Positions 1 through 6,368 are shown, counted from the stretch's first letter. The stretch: 8,073 nt of DNA from an uncultured Collinsella sp. (GCA_958446785.1 CAUCXP010000055.1:1-8073); one strand, 5' to 3'. Program-made: numbers and translations. The notes: generated by a model from the letters alone, not told the origin.

Positions 1-1
1 G

Positions 2-556
2 TGGCTGCCCAAGTCCTATGCTGGCGACCATGAGGCCCGTCAGCACATGCACGAGGCTCAGTGCATCGCCGGTATCGCCTTCTCCTCGGGCCTGCTCGGC
101 ATCGTTCACTCCATGGCTCACAAGACCGGTGCTGCCTTCGAGAACGGCCACATCATCCACGGTGCCGCTAACGCCATGTACCTGGGCAAGGTTATCCAGT
201 GGAACTCCAAGGACCCGCGTGCTGCTGAGCGTTACGCTTACGTGGCCAAGGAGATCCTGCACCTTCCCGGCGAGACCAACGAGGAGCTCATCGCTGCGCT
301 CGTCCAGAAGATTCGCGACCTCAATGACCAGCTCAACATTCCGCAGTCCATCAAGGATTACGCGAATGGTGGCGTGAAGGTCGACGCCGAGAACCCGCAG
401 ATGGTTTCCGAGGAGGAGTTCCTCGCCAAGCTGCCCGAGATCGCTGCGAACGCCGAGACCGACGCCTGCACGCCCGAGAACCCGCGTGAGACCAAGGCTG
501 CCGACTTCGAGAAGATCCTCAAGGCCTGCTACTACGACACCGACATCGATTTCTAA
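2..556 (+). CDS. Iron-containing alcohol dehydrogenase, C-terminal 184 residues (5' end outside window)
   Basis: This is the C-terminal, metal-binding all-helical half of a type III (iron-containing) alcohol dehydrogenase, which interconverts alcohols and aldehydes with NAD(P)H in the cytoplasm. The reading frame is open from base 2. The family signature HSMAHKTGAAF is followed by IIHGAANAMYL. The two family metal-ligand histidines correspond to visible residues 40 (nt 119-121) and 53 (nt 158-160). The ending, with ACTPENPRETK followed by CYYDTDIDF, matches the typical C-terminus of stand-alone fermentative Fe-ADHs and also resembles the ADH domain of bifunctional AdhE. The missing 5' part would decide between them. 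Codon use is strongly biased (GCT/GCC, AAG, GAG, ATC, CTC), suggesting high expression. A strong terminator follows. The family call is certain; substrate and fusion state are not. Confidence 0.9.
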   Translation, partial: WLPKSYAGDHEARQHMHEAQCIAGIAFSSGLLGIVHSMAHKTGAAFENGHIIHGAANAMYLGKVIQWNSKDPRAAERYAYVAKEILHLPGETNEELIAALVQKIRDLNDQLNIPQSIKDYANGGVKVDAENPQMVSEEEFLAKLPEIAANAETDACTPENPRETKAADFEKILKACYYDTDIDF

Positions 557-578
557 TCGACTCTTGTTATCGTAACGA

Positions 579-623
579 GGGGCTCCGCACGTATCCGTAC
601 GGAGCCCCTTTCTTTTTTCTTTT
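579..623 (+). terminator. Strong intrinsic terminator after the Fe-ADH gene
   Basis: GGGGCTCCG (579-587) pairs perfectly with CGGAGCCCC (600-608). After one mismatch the stem continues as ACG (589-591) with CGT (596-598), closing on a four-base loop. A T-rich tract at 609-623, interrupted by two C residues, follows directly. This is a textbook Rho-independent terminator for the upstream gene. It ends only 16 nt before the gldA start codon, so gldA has little room for a separate promoter. Confidence 0.92.
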
Positions 624-639
624 AGAGAATGGGATAGTT

Positions 640-1740
640 ATGGCTGCAATTTTCAATAGCCCCAGCAAGTACATCCAGGGTCCGGACGAGCTCGCCAAGC
701 TCGGCTCCTATGTCGAGCCGCTCGGCGCTAAGGCCCTCGTCATCGTGACGCCTTCGGGCAAGAAGCGCGTCGGTGCCAAGATCGAGGGTGGTTTTGCCGA
801 GGCTAAGGCCGAGCTGCTGTTTGAGGACTTTAACGGCGAGTGCTCCAAGAGCGAGGTCGATCGCCTGGTTGCGCTCGCGCGCGACAACGGCTGCGACATC
901 ATCGTCGGCGTCGGTGGCGGCAAGATCCTCGACACCGCCAAGGCCGTCGCCTACTACCTGGAGTCCCCGGTCATCATTTGCCCCACCATCGCTTCGACCG
1001 ATGCCCCGTGCTCGGCGCTCTCCGTGTTCTATACCGATGACGGCCAGTTCGATAAGTACCTGTTCCTTAAGGCGAACCCCAATATCGTTCTTATGGATAC
1101 GACGGTTATCGCGGCGAGCCCGGTACGCCTGACGGTGGCAGGTATGGGCGATGCGCTCGCAACCTACTTTGAGGCCCAGGCGACGCACGATGCCGACGGT
1201 GGCACCTGCGCTGGTGGCAAAGGCGGCATGGCCGGTCTGGCGCTTGCCAAGCTCTGCTACGAGACGCTTATGGCCGATGGCGTCAAGGCCAAGGTCGCGC
1301 TGGAGAAGGGTGCGCTCACGCCTGCCGTCGAGCATATCATCGAGGCCAATACGCTGCTTTCGGGCATTGGCTTTGAGAGCTCGGGCCTTGCTGCTGCTCA
1401 TGCCATCCACAATGGCCTGACGATGCTGCCCGAGTGCCACGGCATGTATCACGGCGAGAAGGTCGCCTTTGGCACCATCGTTCAGCTGGTACTCGAGGAT
1501 GCTCCGACTGAGAAACTCGAGGAAGTCTTGGGCTTCTGCATTGAGCTGGGCCTGCCGGTCACGATGAAGGAACTTGGCGTTGCCGAGCTTACGCGCGAGC
1601 AGGCCATGATTGTTGCCGAGGCCGCCTGCGCGCCCGATGACACCATGTGCAACATGCCGTTTGAGGTGACGCCCGAGATGGTCGCAAACGCCATCCTGGG
1701 TGCCGACGCGCTGGGTCACTACTACCTTATGGATGAGTAA
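640..1740 (+). CDS. gldA: Glycerol dehydrogenase, NAD-dependent, zinc-containing
   Basis: The 366-residue product matches GldA in length and sequence along its whole extent. GldA oxidises glycerol to dihydroxyacetone with NAD+ in the cytoplasm. It opens with the family motif SPSKYIQG (7-14). The NAD-binding Rossmann half carries GVGGGK (90-95), and IASTDAPCSALSVFYTD (117-133) contains substrate-pocket Asp121. The metal-binding C-terminal half shows the three expected zinc ligands: Asp171 in GMGDALATYFEA, His254 in AAAHAIHNGL and His271 in YHGEKVAFG. ATG 640 is chosen because it gives the family N-terminus; a GGGA element lies just upstream, but the Shine-Dalgarno is modest. The preceding terminator leaves 16 nt before the start. 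Expression therefore depends on read-through or on a promoter overlapping the terminator. It is followed by its own terminator and then a divergent paralogue. Confidence 0.96.
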   Translation: MAAIFNSPSKYIQGPDELAKLGSYVEPLGAKALVIVTPSGKKRVGAKIEGGFAEAKAELLFEDFNGECSKSEVDRLVALARDNGCDIIVGVGGGKILDTAKAVAYYLESPVIICPTIASTDAPCSALSVFYTDDGQFDKYLFLKANPNIVLMDTTVIAASPVRLTVAGMGDALATYFEAQATHDADGGTCAGGKGGMAGLALAKLCYETLMADGVKAKVALEKGALTPAVEHIIEANTLLSGIGFESSGLAAAHAIHNGLTMLPECHGMYHGEKVAFGTIVQLVLEDAPTEKLEEVLGFCIELGLPVTMKELGVAELTREQAMIVAEAACAPDDTMCNMPFEVTPEMVANAILGADALGHYYLMDE

Positions 1741-1752
1741 ATCAAGCTAAGG

Positions 1753-1788
1753 AAGGGGCAAAGCCAGCAGACGGCTTTGCCCCTTTTT
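1753..1788 (+). terminator. Strong intrinsic terminator after gldA
   Basis: GGGGCAAAGCC (1755-1765) pairs perfectly with GGCTTTGCCCC (1773-1783) around a 7-nt loop, followed by five T residues (1784-1788). Two A residues before the stem can extend it into the T tract. It lies 12 nt after the gldA stop and should separate gldA from the next gene. Confidence 0.95.
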
Positions 1789-1792
1789 GCTA

Positions 1793-1857
1793 TGGTGCAA
1801 ACCAACCTGACCCCATCGCACCAAGTTGGTGCAAAGGGGTCAGGTTACTTTGCACCA
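1793..1857. repeat. Paired inverted REP-like repeat (REPIN-type palindrome), GGGGTCAGGTT core
   Basis: Two 32-nt copies of one sequence lie head to head, separated by a single G at 1825. The copy read on + spans 1826-1857 and the inverted copy spans 1793-1824. Aligned, they agree at 28 of 32 positions. Each starts TTGGTGC, carries the core GGGGTCAGGTT and ends TTTGCACCA. The + copy alone can form a perfect hairpin: TTGGTGCAAA (1826-1835) with TTTGCACCAA (1849-1858), with the core in a 13-nt loop. The whole element can instead fold as one long hairpin: 1793-1801 with 1849-1857, a 2x2 mismatch, then 1804-1814 with 1836-1846. The architecture is that of REPINs, short non-autonomous elements mobilised by RAYT transposases. 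No transposase is present here, so membership in that class is inference. Confidence 0.8.
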
Positions 1858-1887
1858 ATCGTTGTTTGATGAAGGGCGGATTCTCGT

Positions 1888-2955
1888 ATGGCGCTTCCTA
1901 TGGTTTACGGCGGTCCCGGTCGGTATGTTCAGGGGCCGGGCGAACTTTCGCGTCAGGGCAGGTATTTGTCATGGTTGGGCTGCGCTGCCTATGTCTTGTT
2001 TGACCAGGGCACCGAGGATCGGCTGTGCAGGCAGATTGTCGATGGATTTCTGGACGACGATCTAAGCGAGCCGTTCTTTAAAATTTACAACGGTCCGTGT
2101 ACGGAAGAGGCTGTTGCCGAAATGGCTAAGGAAGCCCAGGCTGAGTATTGCGACATGGTGGTGGGTATTGGCGGTGGCAAGATGCTCGATATCGCCAAGG
2201 CAGTAGCGTTTTATGCCGAGTTGCCGTTGTGCGTATGTCCCACGGCGGCCTCAATGGATGGTCCGTGCAGCGCGATTTCGGTGCTGTATCACGAGGATGG
2301 GTCGTTCGACCGCTACCTGATGCTCGAGAAGAATCCAGATCTGGTCGTGGTCGATACCAACGTGGTCGCAGCGGCCCCACTGCGTATGACGGTCGCTGGT
2401 ATGGGCGATGCGCTGGCAACGTACTTCGAGGCGCGTTCGTGCGCCGCGGCGCACGGCGCCAACGAGCACGGTGGCGCGCCGGGGCACTTGGCTCTGGTTG
2501 CGGCTCGTGCCTGCTACGACACACTTATGGAGTGCGGTGTCGCTGCCAAGCGCGATCTCAAAAAGGGGCGTACGTCGCCAGCGGTTGAACGCCTGATCGA
2601 GTGCAATATTTTGCTCTCGGGTGTCGGCTTTGAGAGTGGCGGCTTGGCGTTGGCGCATGCCATCGCCAACGGGCTGACGATTCTGCCCGAGTGCAAGGCC
2701 ATGCATGGTGAGGCCGTGGCATTTGGTCTGGTGGTGCAGCTGCGCCTGGAGCGTGCACCCGAGCTTGATCAGGTGCTCGAGTTTTGCCAGCGCGTCGGTC
2801 TGCCGACGACGCTTGAGGAGCTGGGGCTTGATGAGATTACCGATGCCGATTTGCTGAGCGTTGCTGACGCAACTTTTAAGAACGAGCGCAACATGGCCAA
2901 CGAACAGACAAAGGTGACCAGGCAAAAGCTCGTGCAGCTCATGTGCGAGGCATAG
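1888..2955 (+). CDS. Divergent glycerol dehydrogenase paralogue (GldA-like)
   Basis: The 355-residue product is homologous along its length to the neighbouring GldA and keeps the fold signatures: GRYVQGPGEL (11-20), GIGGGK (93-98), GMGDALATYFEAR and GFESGGLALAHAIANGL. The zinc ligands are retained as Asp174, His257 and His273. Several pocket positions differ from canonical GldA. STDAPCSA becomes SMDGPCSA (Asp124 kept), AHAIHNGL becomes AHAIANGL, and HGEKVAFG becomes HGEAVAFG. The region after the first motif is also shorter, and the final segment is unrelated to GldA's YYLMDE end. ATG 1888 is preceded by GAAGGGCGG, a usable ribosome binding site. Third-codon positions look less strongly biased than in gldA. 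It is probably a polyol or hydroxyketone dehydrogenase of altered specificity, arisen by old duplication or acquisition; the substrate is unknown. Confidence 0.88.
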   Translation: MALPMVYGGPGRYVQGPGELSRQGRYLSWLGCAAYVLFDQGTEDRLCRQIVDGFLDDDLSEPFFKIYNGPCTEEAVAEMAKEAQAEYCDMVVGIGGGKMLDIAKAVAFYAELPLCVCPTAASMDGPCSAISVLYHEDGSFDRYLMLEKNPDLVVVDTNVVAAAPLRMTVAGMGDALATYFEARSCAAAHGANEHGGAPGHLALVAARACYDTLMECGVAAKRDLKKGRTSPAVERLIECNILLSGVGFESGGLALAHAIANGLTILPECKAMHGEAVAFGLVVQLRLERAPELDQVLEFCQRVGLPTTLEELGLDEITDADLLSVADATFKNERNMANEQTKVTRQKLVQLMCEA

Positions 2956-2986
2956 TTTGGCGCTTGATTGGCCTTGTGCAATCGAG

Positions 2987-3015
2987 GCGGCGATAGGCCA
3001 TAGGCTATTTGCCGC
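2987..3015. other. Imperfect hairpin downstream of the GldA paralogue (weak terminator candidate)
   Basis: GCGGC (2987-2991) pairs with GCCGC (3011-3015), and ATAG (2993-2996) pairs with CTAT (3005-3008), with small bulges. There is no T tract after the stem, so intrinsic termination is doubtful. It is the only structured element seen in the 151-bp gap before the Fe-S gene. Confidence 0.3.
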
Positions 3016-3035
3016 AAAGGTGCTCCGCGTGTAAT

Positions 3036-3066
3036 TTGCCCGAGGCACGGGCCGATAGCGTATTAT
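3036..3066 (+). promoter_or_regulatory. Candidate promoter of the Fe-S protein gene
   Basis: A TTGCCC -35-like box (3036-3041) and a TATTAT -10-like box (3061-3066) are separated by 19 bp, slightly long. The -10 lies in an AT-rich patch (TATTATTAT) that stands out locally. The predicted start would give a leader of about 30-35 nt before ATG 3107. Read by eye only. Confidence 0.35.
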
Positions 3067-3092
3067 TATCTCTTGCTTGTTTGCACTGCTCA

Positions 3093-3100
3093 GGGAGGGG
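3093..3100 (+). promoter_or_regulatory. Ribosome binding site fixing the Fe-S gene start at 3107
   Basis: GGGAGGGG lies 6 nt before ATG 3107. This strong site argues against a TTG 30 nt further upstream at 3077, which would place the Shine-Dalgarno inside the coding sequence. Confidence 0.8.
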
Positions 3101-3106
3101 CCGCGC

Positions 3107-4360
3107 ATGGCGCAGGAACACGATCTGTTTGATGACATTATCGAGATCAGCAAGGGTTTCGACTTTCTTAAAAACCCGCTTGGCGGCGTGACCGACGCGC
3201 TCGATCCGTCGGCGCCGCAGTGGAATCCTGCCGACTACAAGGAGCGTCCGCGCGGCAACACGATTCCGTGTCTGGCCTGCAAAAACGAAAAGAGCGGCTG
3301 CACTGCGTGCATGGACGTGTGCCCGGTCAACGCCATCGAGGTCGAGGAAGACGCCATCGAGATCCTCGATACCTGCCGCAAGTGCGGCCTGTGCGCTGCC
3401 GCCTGTCCGACTGAGGCGATTATTTCGCCGCGTCTGGCGCCCAAAAACCTTTACGACGACATTGTCTCGGCGGCTACGAGCCACGAGACCGCCTACGTTA
3501 CCTGCACGCGTGCCCTTAAGCGCATGCCGCGCGAGAACGAGGTTGTTGTCGCCTGCGTGGGCGATATTACGGCCGAGACCTGGTTCTCGGTACTGGCGGA
3601 CTATCCCAACGTGAGCGTGTACCTGCCACTGGGCGTGTGCGATAAGTGCCGCAACACCGGCGGTGAGGACATCCTGGGCGAGGCGATTGCGAAGGCCGAG
3701 GAGTGGGCCGGCACGGGCATGGGTCTGGAGGTCGATCCCAAGAGCCTCAAATGTCATAAGCGCCGCGAGTACGAGCGCAAGGAGTACATGGAAAAGATCG
3801 CCCGCACCACGGGCCTTACCGTGACAAAGCTCAATCCGGCAACGGCGGCACTGGCCTCGGTGACGCAGAAGCTCAAAGCCCATCGCCATCAGATTACCCA
3901 GTTGGAGCGTACGCTCAACACCATGTGCGGCACCACGACGACCAAGCGTCGCCGTTCGCTCACGCACGGGCGGCAGCTGGTGCTCTCGACGCTGCAAAAC
4001 CACCCCGAGCTTGCCCAGAACATGCGGGTGAGCACGCCGGAATGCGATTTTGACAAGTGCACGTCGTGTGGCGAGTGCGTCAACGTGTGCCCCACGTTTG
4101 CCTGCGATTTGGTGGGAAGCGGCCGCTTTGCACTGGAGTCCACGTATTGCCTAGGCTGCGGAGCCTGCGTCAAGGTGTGCCCCGAGCATGCGCTTAAGTT
4201 GGTTGAACATGATGCATCCAACCTAGTCGTCGTCGATCCCGAGGCCGAGGAAAAGGCCGCCCAGAAGGCTAGGGCCCACGAAGAAGCCCAGAAGGTCAAG
4301 GCTGAGGCGAAGGCCAAGCTCGACAAGATGCTCGATCAGGTGGAGAAGCTCGCGGACTAG
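3107..4360 (+). CDS. Multi-cluster 4Fe-4S ferredoxin-type protein with unrecognised central domain
   Basis: The 417-residue product is a soluble polyferredoxin with no signal peptide or membrane segment, so it is probably a cytoplasmic electron carrier. The N-terminal pair of motifs is C55-x2-C58-x6-C65-x2-C68-x3-C72-P and C90-x2-C93-x2-C96-x3-C100-P. The C-terminal pair is C318-x2-C321-x2-C324-x3-C328-P (with an extra C313) and C348-x2-C351-x2-C354-x3-C358-P. Between them, about residues 105-305, lies a domain I do not recognise. It contains C133, C150, a C178-x2-C181 pair, C216 and C274. The last 40 residues are a charged Ala/Glu/Lys helix, likely a coiled coil. ATG 3107 is chosen for its GGGAGGGG site. 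The gene stands alone with its own candidate promoter. The redox partner cannot be read from the context. Function beyond Fe-S electron transfer is unknown. Confidence 0.85.
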   Translation: MAQEHDLFDDIIEISKGFDFLKNPLGGVTDALDPSAPQWNPADYKERPRGNTIPCLACKNEKSGCTACMDVCPVNAIEVEEDAIEILDTCRKCGLCAAACPTEAIISPRLAPKNLYDDIVSAATSHETAYVTCTRALKRMPRENEVVVACVGDITAETWFSVLADYPNVSVYLPLGVCDKCRNTGGEDILGEAIAKAEEWAGTGMGLEVDPKSLKCHKRREYERKEYMEKIARTTGLTVTKLNPATAALASVTQKLKAHRHQITQLERTLNTMCGTTTTKRRRSLTHGRQLVLSTLQNHPELAQNMRVSTPECDFDKCTSCGECVNVCPTFACDLVGSGRFALESTYCLGCGACVKVCPEHALKLVEHDASNLVVVDPEAEEKAAQKARAHEEAQKVKAEAKAKLDKMLDQVEKLAD

Positions 4361-4407
4361 TCAGCGACCCCTATCTCTGCTTCATTCGTGCCGCCGTGGC
4401 GTCCGGG

Positions 4408-4437
4408 TTAGCCCAGATGCTGCGGCGGCGCTATACT
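4408..4437 (+). promoter_or_regulatory. Candidate promoter of ychF
   Basis: TATACT (4432-4437) is a good -10 match, with a weak TTAGCC (4408-4413) 18 bp upstream. Transcription would begin near 4444, leaving a leader of about 30 nt before the GTG start. This supports independent transcription from the Fe-S gene, which ends at 4360. Confidence 0.5.
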
Positions 4438-4461
4438 TATGCAGTTTGAAATGCTTGTACC

Positions 4462-4469
4462 AAAAGGAG
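4462..4469 (+). promoter_or_regulatory. Ribosome binding site fixing the ychF start at GTG 4475
   Basis: AAAAGGAG lies 5 nt before GTG 4475. An in-frame ATG at 4439 overlaps the candidate -10 box and has no such site, so the GTG is preferred. Confidence 0.85.
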
Positions 4470-4474
4470 CTGTC

Positions 4475-5551
4475 GTGTCCCTTTCCATCGGTATCGTGGG
4501 CCTGCCCAACGTGGGCAAGTCGACGCTGTTCACCGCGCTTACCAAAAAGACCGGCCTTGCCGCCAACTATCCGTTCGCCACGATCGACCCCAACGTGGGT
4601 ATCGTCGACGTGCCCGATAGCCGCCTGCAAAAGCTCGCCGACATCGTTAACCCGGGTCGCATTGTGCCGGCGACGGTCGAGTTCGTCGACATCGCAGGTC
4701 TGGTGAAGGGCGCCAACGAGGGCGAGGGCTTGGGCAACCAGTTCCTGGCCAACATTCGCGAGACCGACGCCATCTGCGAGGTCGTGCGCTACTTTAAGGA
4801 TCCCAACGTCATGCGTGAGGTGGGCCGCACGGGCGAGTTCGTCGATCCCGCCGGTGACGCCGATACCATCATGACCGAGCTCATCCTGGCCGACATGGGC
4901 ACGCTCGAGAAGCAGCTGCCCAAGCTCGAGAAGGAGGCCAAGCGCGACAAGGAACTCATGCCCAAGTTTGAGGTTGCCAAGCGTCTGCTTGCCTGGCTCA
5001 ACGAGGGCAAGCGCGCCGCATCCATGGAGATGACCGACGAGGAGCGTGCCGCCGCCAAGGGCCTGTTCCTGCTCACCATGAAGCCCATCCTGTATGTGGC
5101 AAACGTGGACGAGGATATGCTCAACGACGATCTGGCGCCCATCGATGGCGTCAAGCCGTTGCCCATCTGCGCCAAGATCGAGGCTGAGCTTTCTGAGCTC
5201 GATCCCGAGGATGCGGCCGACTACCTGGAGAGCTTGGGCCTGGAGCAGCCCGGCCTGGACGTGCTCGCGCAGGCAGCCTACAAGCTGCTCGGCCTGCAGT
5301 CGTTCTTTACGGCCGGCGAGATGGAGGTCAAGGCCTGGACGGTTCGTCAGGGCGCGACCGCCCCGCAGGCTGCCGGTGTCATCCACACCGACTTTGAGCG
5401 CGGCTTTATTAAGGCCGAGGTCATTGGCTATGACGACTACATCGAGCTCGGAGGAGAGCAGGGCGCCAAGGCCGCCGGCAAGCTGCGTATTGAGGGCAAG
5501 GACTATGTCATGGCCGATGGCGACGTCGTGCACTTCCGCTTTAACGTGTAA
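4475..5551 (+). CDS. ychF: Ribosome-associated P-loop NTPase YchF (Obg/OLA1 family)
   Basis: The 358-residue protein matches YchF, a conserved translation-factor-like ATPase that associates with the ribosome and affects stress responses. Starting at GTG, it reads [16 protein letters not shown], the standard family N-terminus. The P loop is GLPNVGKS (9-16) and the G3 motif is DIAGL (72-76). The G4 position is NVDE (210-213) instead of NKxD, the substitution that gives this family its ATP preference over GTP. A helical insertion lies around 140-200, and the C-terminal TGS domain runs from about 275 to 358, ending HFRFNV. Length is close to the usual 363. The next gene starts 11 nt after the stop, so the two are probably co-transcribed. 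Confidence 0.97.
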   Translation: MSLSIGIVGLPNVGKSTLFTALTKKTGLAANYPFATIDPNVGIVDVPDSRLQKLADIVNPGRIVPATVEFVDIAGLVKGANEGEGLGNQFLANIRETDAICEVVRYFKDPNVMREVGRTGEFVDPAGDADTIMTELILADMGTLEKQLPKLEKEAKRDKELMPKFEVAKRLLAWLNEGKRAASMEMTDEERAAAKGLFLLTMKPILYVANVDEDMLNDDLAPIDGVKPLPICAKIEAELSELDPEDAADYLESLGLEQPGLDVLAQAAYKLLGLQSFFTAGEMEVKAWTVRQGATAPQAAGVIHTDFERGFIKAEVIGYDDYIELGGEQGAKAAGKLRIEGKDYVMADGDVVHFRFNV

Positions 5552-5562
5552 GGACGACGCAT

Positions 5563-5946
5563 ATGTTTAAATATGGCAAAAAAGCTGGCTACATGGGTAT
5601 TGCGTTGCTCGTACTTGCGGTGATTCCGCTGGTGGTCGCAGCGTGTGTTATCCCCAACATTGGTCCCGAGGTGGCAACAAAGTTTAATGCCGCCGGCGAG
5701 GTGACGCGCTGGGGCAAGAGCTACGAGTTGCTGGCACTGCCGGTGCTCAACCTGCTGCTGAGCGTGGCGACATACTTTACGGCAGGACGCCAGGCAAAGA
5801 ACAATGAGGACTCCGCCGCCATGGCGCGCATCGTGTGCGAGCGCTACCTGCGAAACGGCTGCATCACGGGTGTGTTCCTCAACGTGGTTAACGTTTACTT
5901 TATGTACTCGGCGATTACCGGAACGGGCTTTGGCCTAGGCTTTTAG
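5563..5946 (+). CDS. Small DUF1648/SdpI-N-like membrane protein
   Basis: The 127-residue protein has three predicted membrane helices: about 10-31, 54-74 and 98-120. After the first helix comes PNIGPEVATKFNAAGEVTRWGKS. This fits the DUF1648 pattern of an extracytoplasmic segment with HFN-like and G-x-x-x-x-WG residues, known from the N-terminus of SdpI-type immunity proteins and from many small uncharacterised membrane proteins. The usual His of HFN is Lys here (KFN). The N-terminus is basic, suggesting it faces the cytoplasm. AAGGACG (5550-5556) overlaps the ychF stop and serves as the ribosome binding site for ATG 5563, making an operon with ychF likely. A role in signal or peptide sensing is only inferred. 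The end meets the convergent gene 9 bp away. Confidence 0.75.
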   Translation: MFKYGKKAGYMGIALLVLAVIPLVVAACVIPNIGPEVATKFNAAGEVTRWGKSYELLALPVLNLLLSVATYFTAGRQAKNNEDSAAMARIVCERYLRNGCITGVFLNVVNVYFMYSAITGTGFGLGF

Positions 5947-5961
5947 CTTGCGCCTTTAGGC
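5933..5961. terminator. Possible bidirectional terminator hairpin between convergent genes
   Basis: GCCTA (5933-5937) plus GGC (5938-5940) pair with GCC (5952-5954) plus TAGGC (5957-5961), leaving a 2-nt bulge and an 11-nt loop. The hairpin spans both stop codons of the convergent genes. There is no clear T tract, so termination is only plausible. Confidence 0.35.
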
Positions 5962-6345
5962 AACGAGCCTGCACGCATATTCAATGGCTGCTGCGAGGCT
6001 GCCGCTCGATCGTTGTTTAAAGACCATATCGGCGGCGGCCTCGTTTTCGTATCCAGCGCCGCGAAGGGCGAGTGCGATACCGGCTTCCAGGAGAAGGGGC
6101 AGACCGCGTTGGCTGGTTGCGATTACGGCAGCCTGATTGAGCGAGCGGCTGTGCGCTTGGCATTGGATGGCAAGTTCGCCTTGCGCCGGGCAAGGGACCA
6201 GAACGGCGGCGACGCGACTTGATAGCAATGCAAATGCTGTGCGCTCATCGGGCGAAAGACATTCTGCTTCAACGACGACGAGCTTGGGCGGTGCGCTGTT
6301 TGTGCGAAGCGTGGCTCGGTACGTGCGGACCGAAGAACCCGACAT
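5956..6345 (-). CDS. Unrecognised 129-residue protein divergent from the XRE regulator
   Basis: I do not recognise this protein. The start is placed at ATG 6345 because AGGAG (6352-6356 on +) sits exactly 6 nt upstream. An ATG 24 nt further out (6369) lies at the edge of the operator palindrome and lacks a ribosome binding site. The product begins MSGSSVRTYRATLRT. It has a short hydrophobic strand (PKLVVVEAE, about 24-32), then a predominantly alanine- and leucine-rich helical body containing LPLLLEAGIALALRGAGYENEAAADM. There is no signal peptide, no clear membrane helix, no HExxH and no nuclease or nucleotide-binding motif that I can see. It diverges from the XRE regulator across a shared palindrome and converges on the DUF1648 gene. 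It is probably the regulator's target. Real coding status is likely but not certain. Confidence 0.6.
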   Translation of the reverse strand: MSGSSVRTYRATLRTNSAPPKLVVVEAECLSPDERTAFALLSSRVAAVLVPCPAQGELAIQCQAHSRSLNQAAVIATSQRGLPLLLEAGIALALRGAGYENEAAADMVFKQRSSGSLAAAIEYACRLVA

Positions 6346-6351
6346 AGAAAA

Positions 6352-6356
6352 CTCCT
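6352..6356 (-). promoter_or_regulatory. Ribosome binding site fixing the start of the 129-residue gene
   Basis: On the minus strand AGGAG is followed by a 6-nt spacer and ATG at 6345. This site decides between two in-frame ATGs and supports the gene being translated. Confidence 0.7.
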
Positions 6357-6368
6357 GTGTATTCGGCA

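Noticed and set aside
622..1719. 365-codon open frame on the minus strand opposite gldA
   Set aside because: Exact antisense shadow of a GldA gene with full family motifs; low-complexity Arg/Gly/Ala-rich translation, no recognisable domain. Long antisense frames are expected in GC-rich DNA.
1826..2065. 79-codon + frame beginning inside the palindromic repeat
   Set aside because: It overlaps the supported GldA paralogue in another frame, starts within the repeat and has no family features.
3077..3106. TTG start adding 10 residues to the Fe-S protein
   Set aside because: The strong GGGAGGGG site at 3093-3100 lies downstream of the TTG and is correctly spaced for ATG 3107.
2251..4003. Overlapping minus-strand frames of 300 and 332 codons opposite the GldA paralogue and Fe-S gene
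   Set aside because: Shadows of two well-supported + genes; no motifs or ribosome binding sites that favour them.
4390..4429. GCCGCCG/CGGCGGC inverted repeat between the Fe-S gene and ychF, considered as a terminator
   Set aside because: 26-nt loop and no T tract; trinucleotide-like GC arms arise easily here. It may slow polymerase, but I cannot support a terminator.
4439..4474. ATG start adding 12 residues to YchF
   Set aside because: It overlaps the -10 box, lacks a ribosome binding site, and the family N-terminus begins at the GTG at 4475.
4382..5533. 383-codon open frame on the minus strand opposite ychF
   Set aside because: Antisense to an unmistakable ychF; its His/Leu/Gly-rich translation has no family features, and it would cross the ychF promoter.
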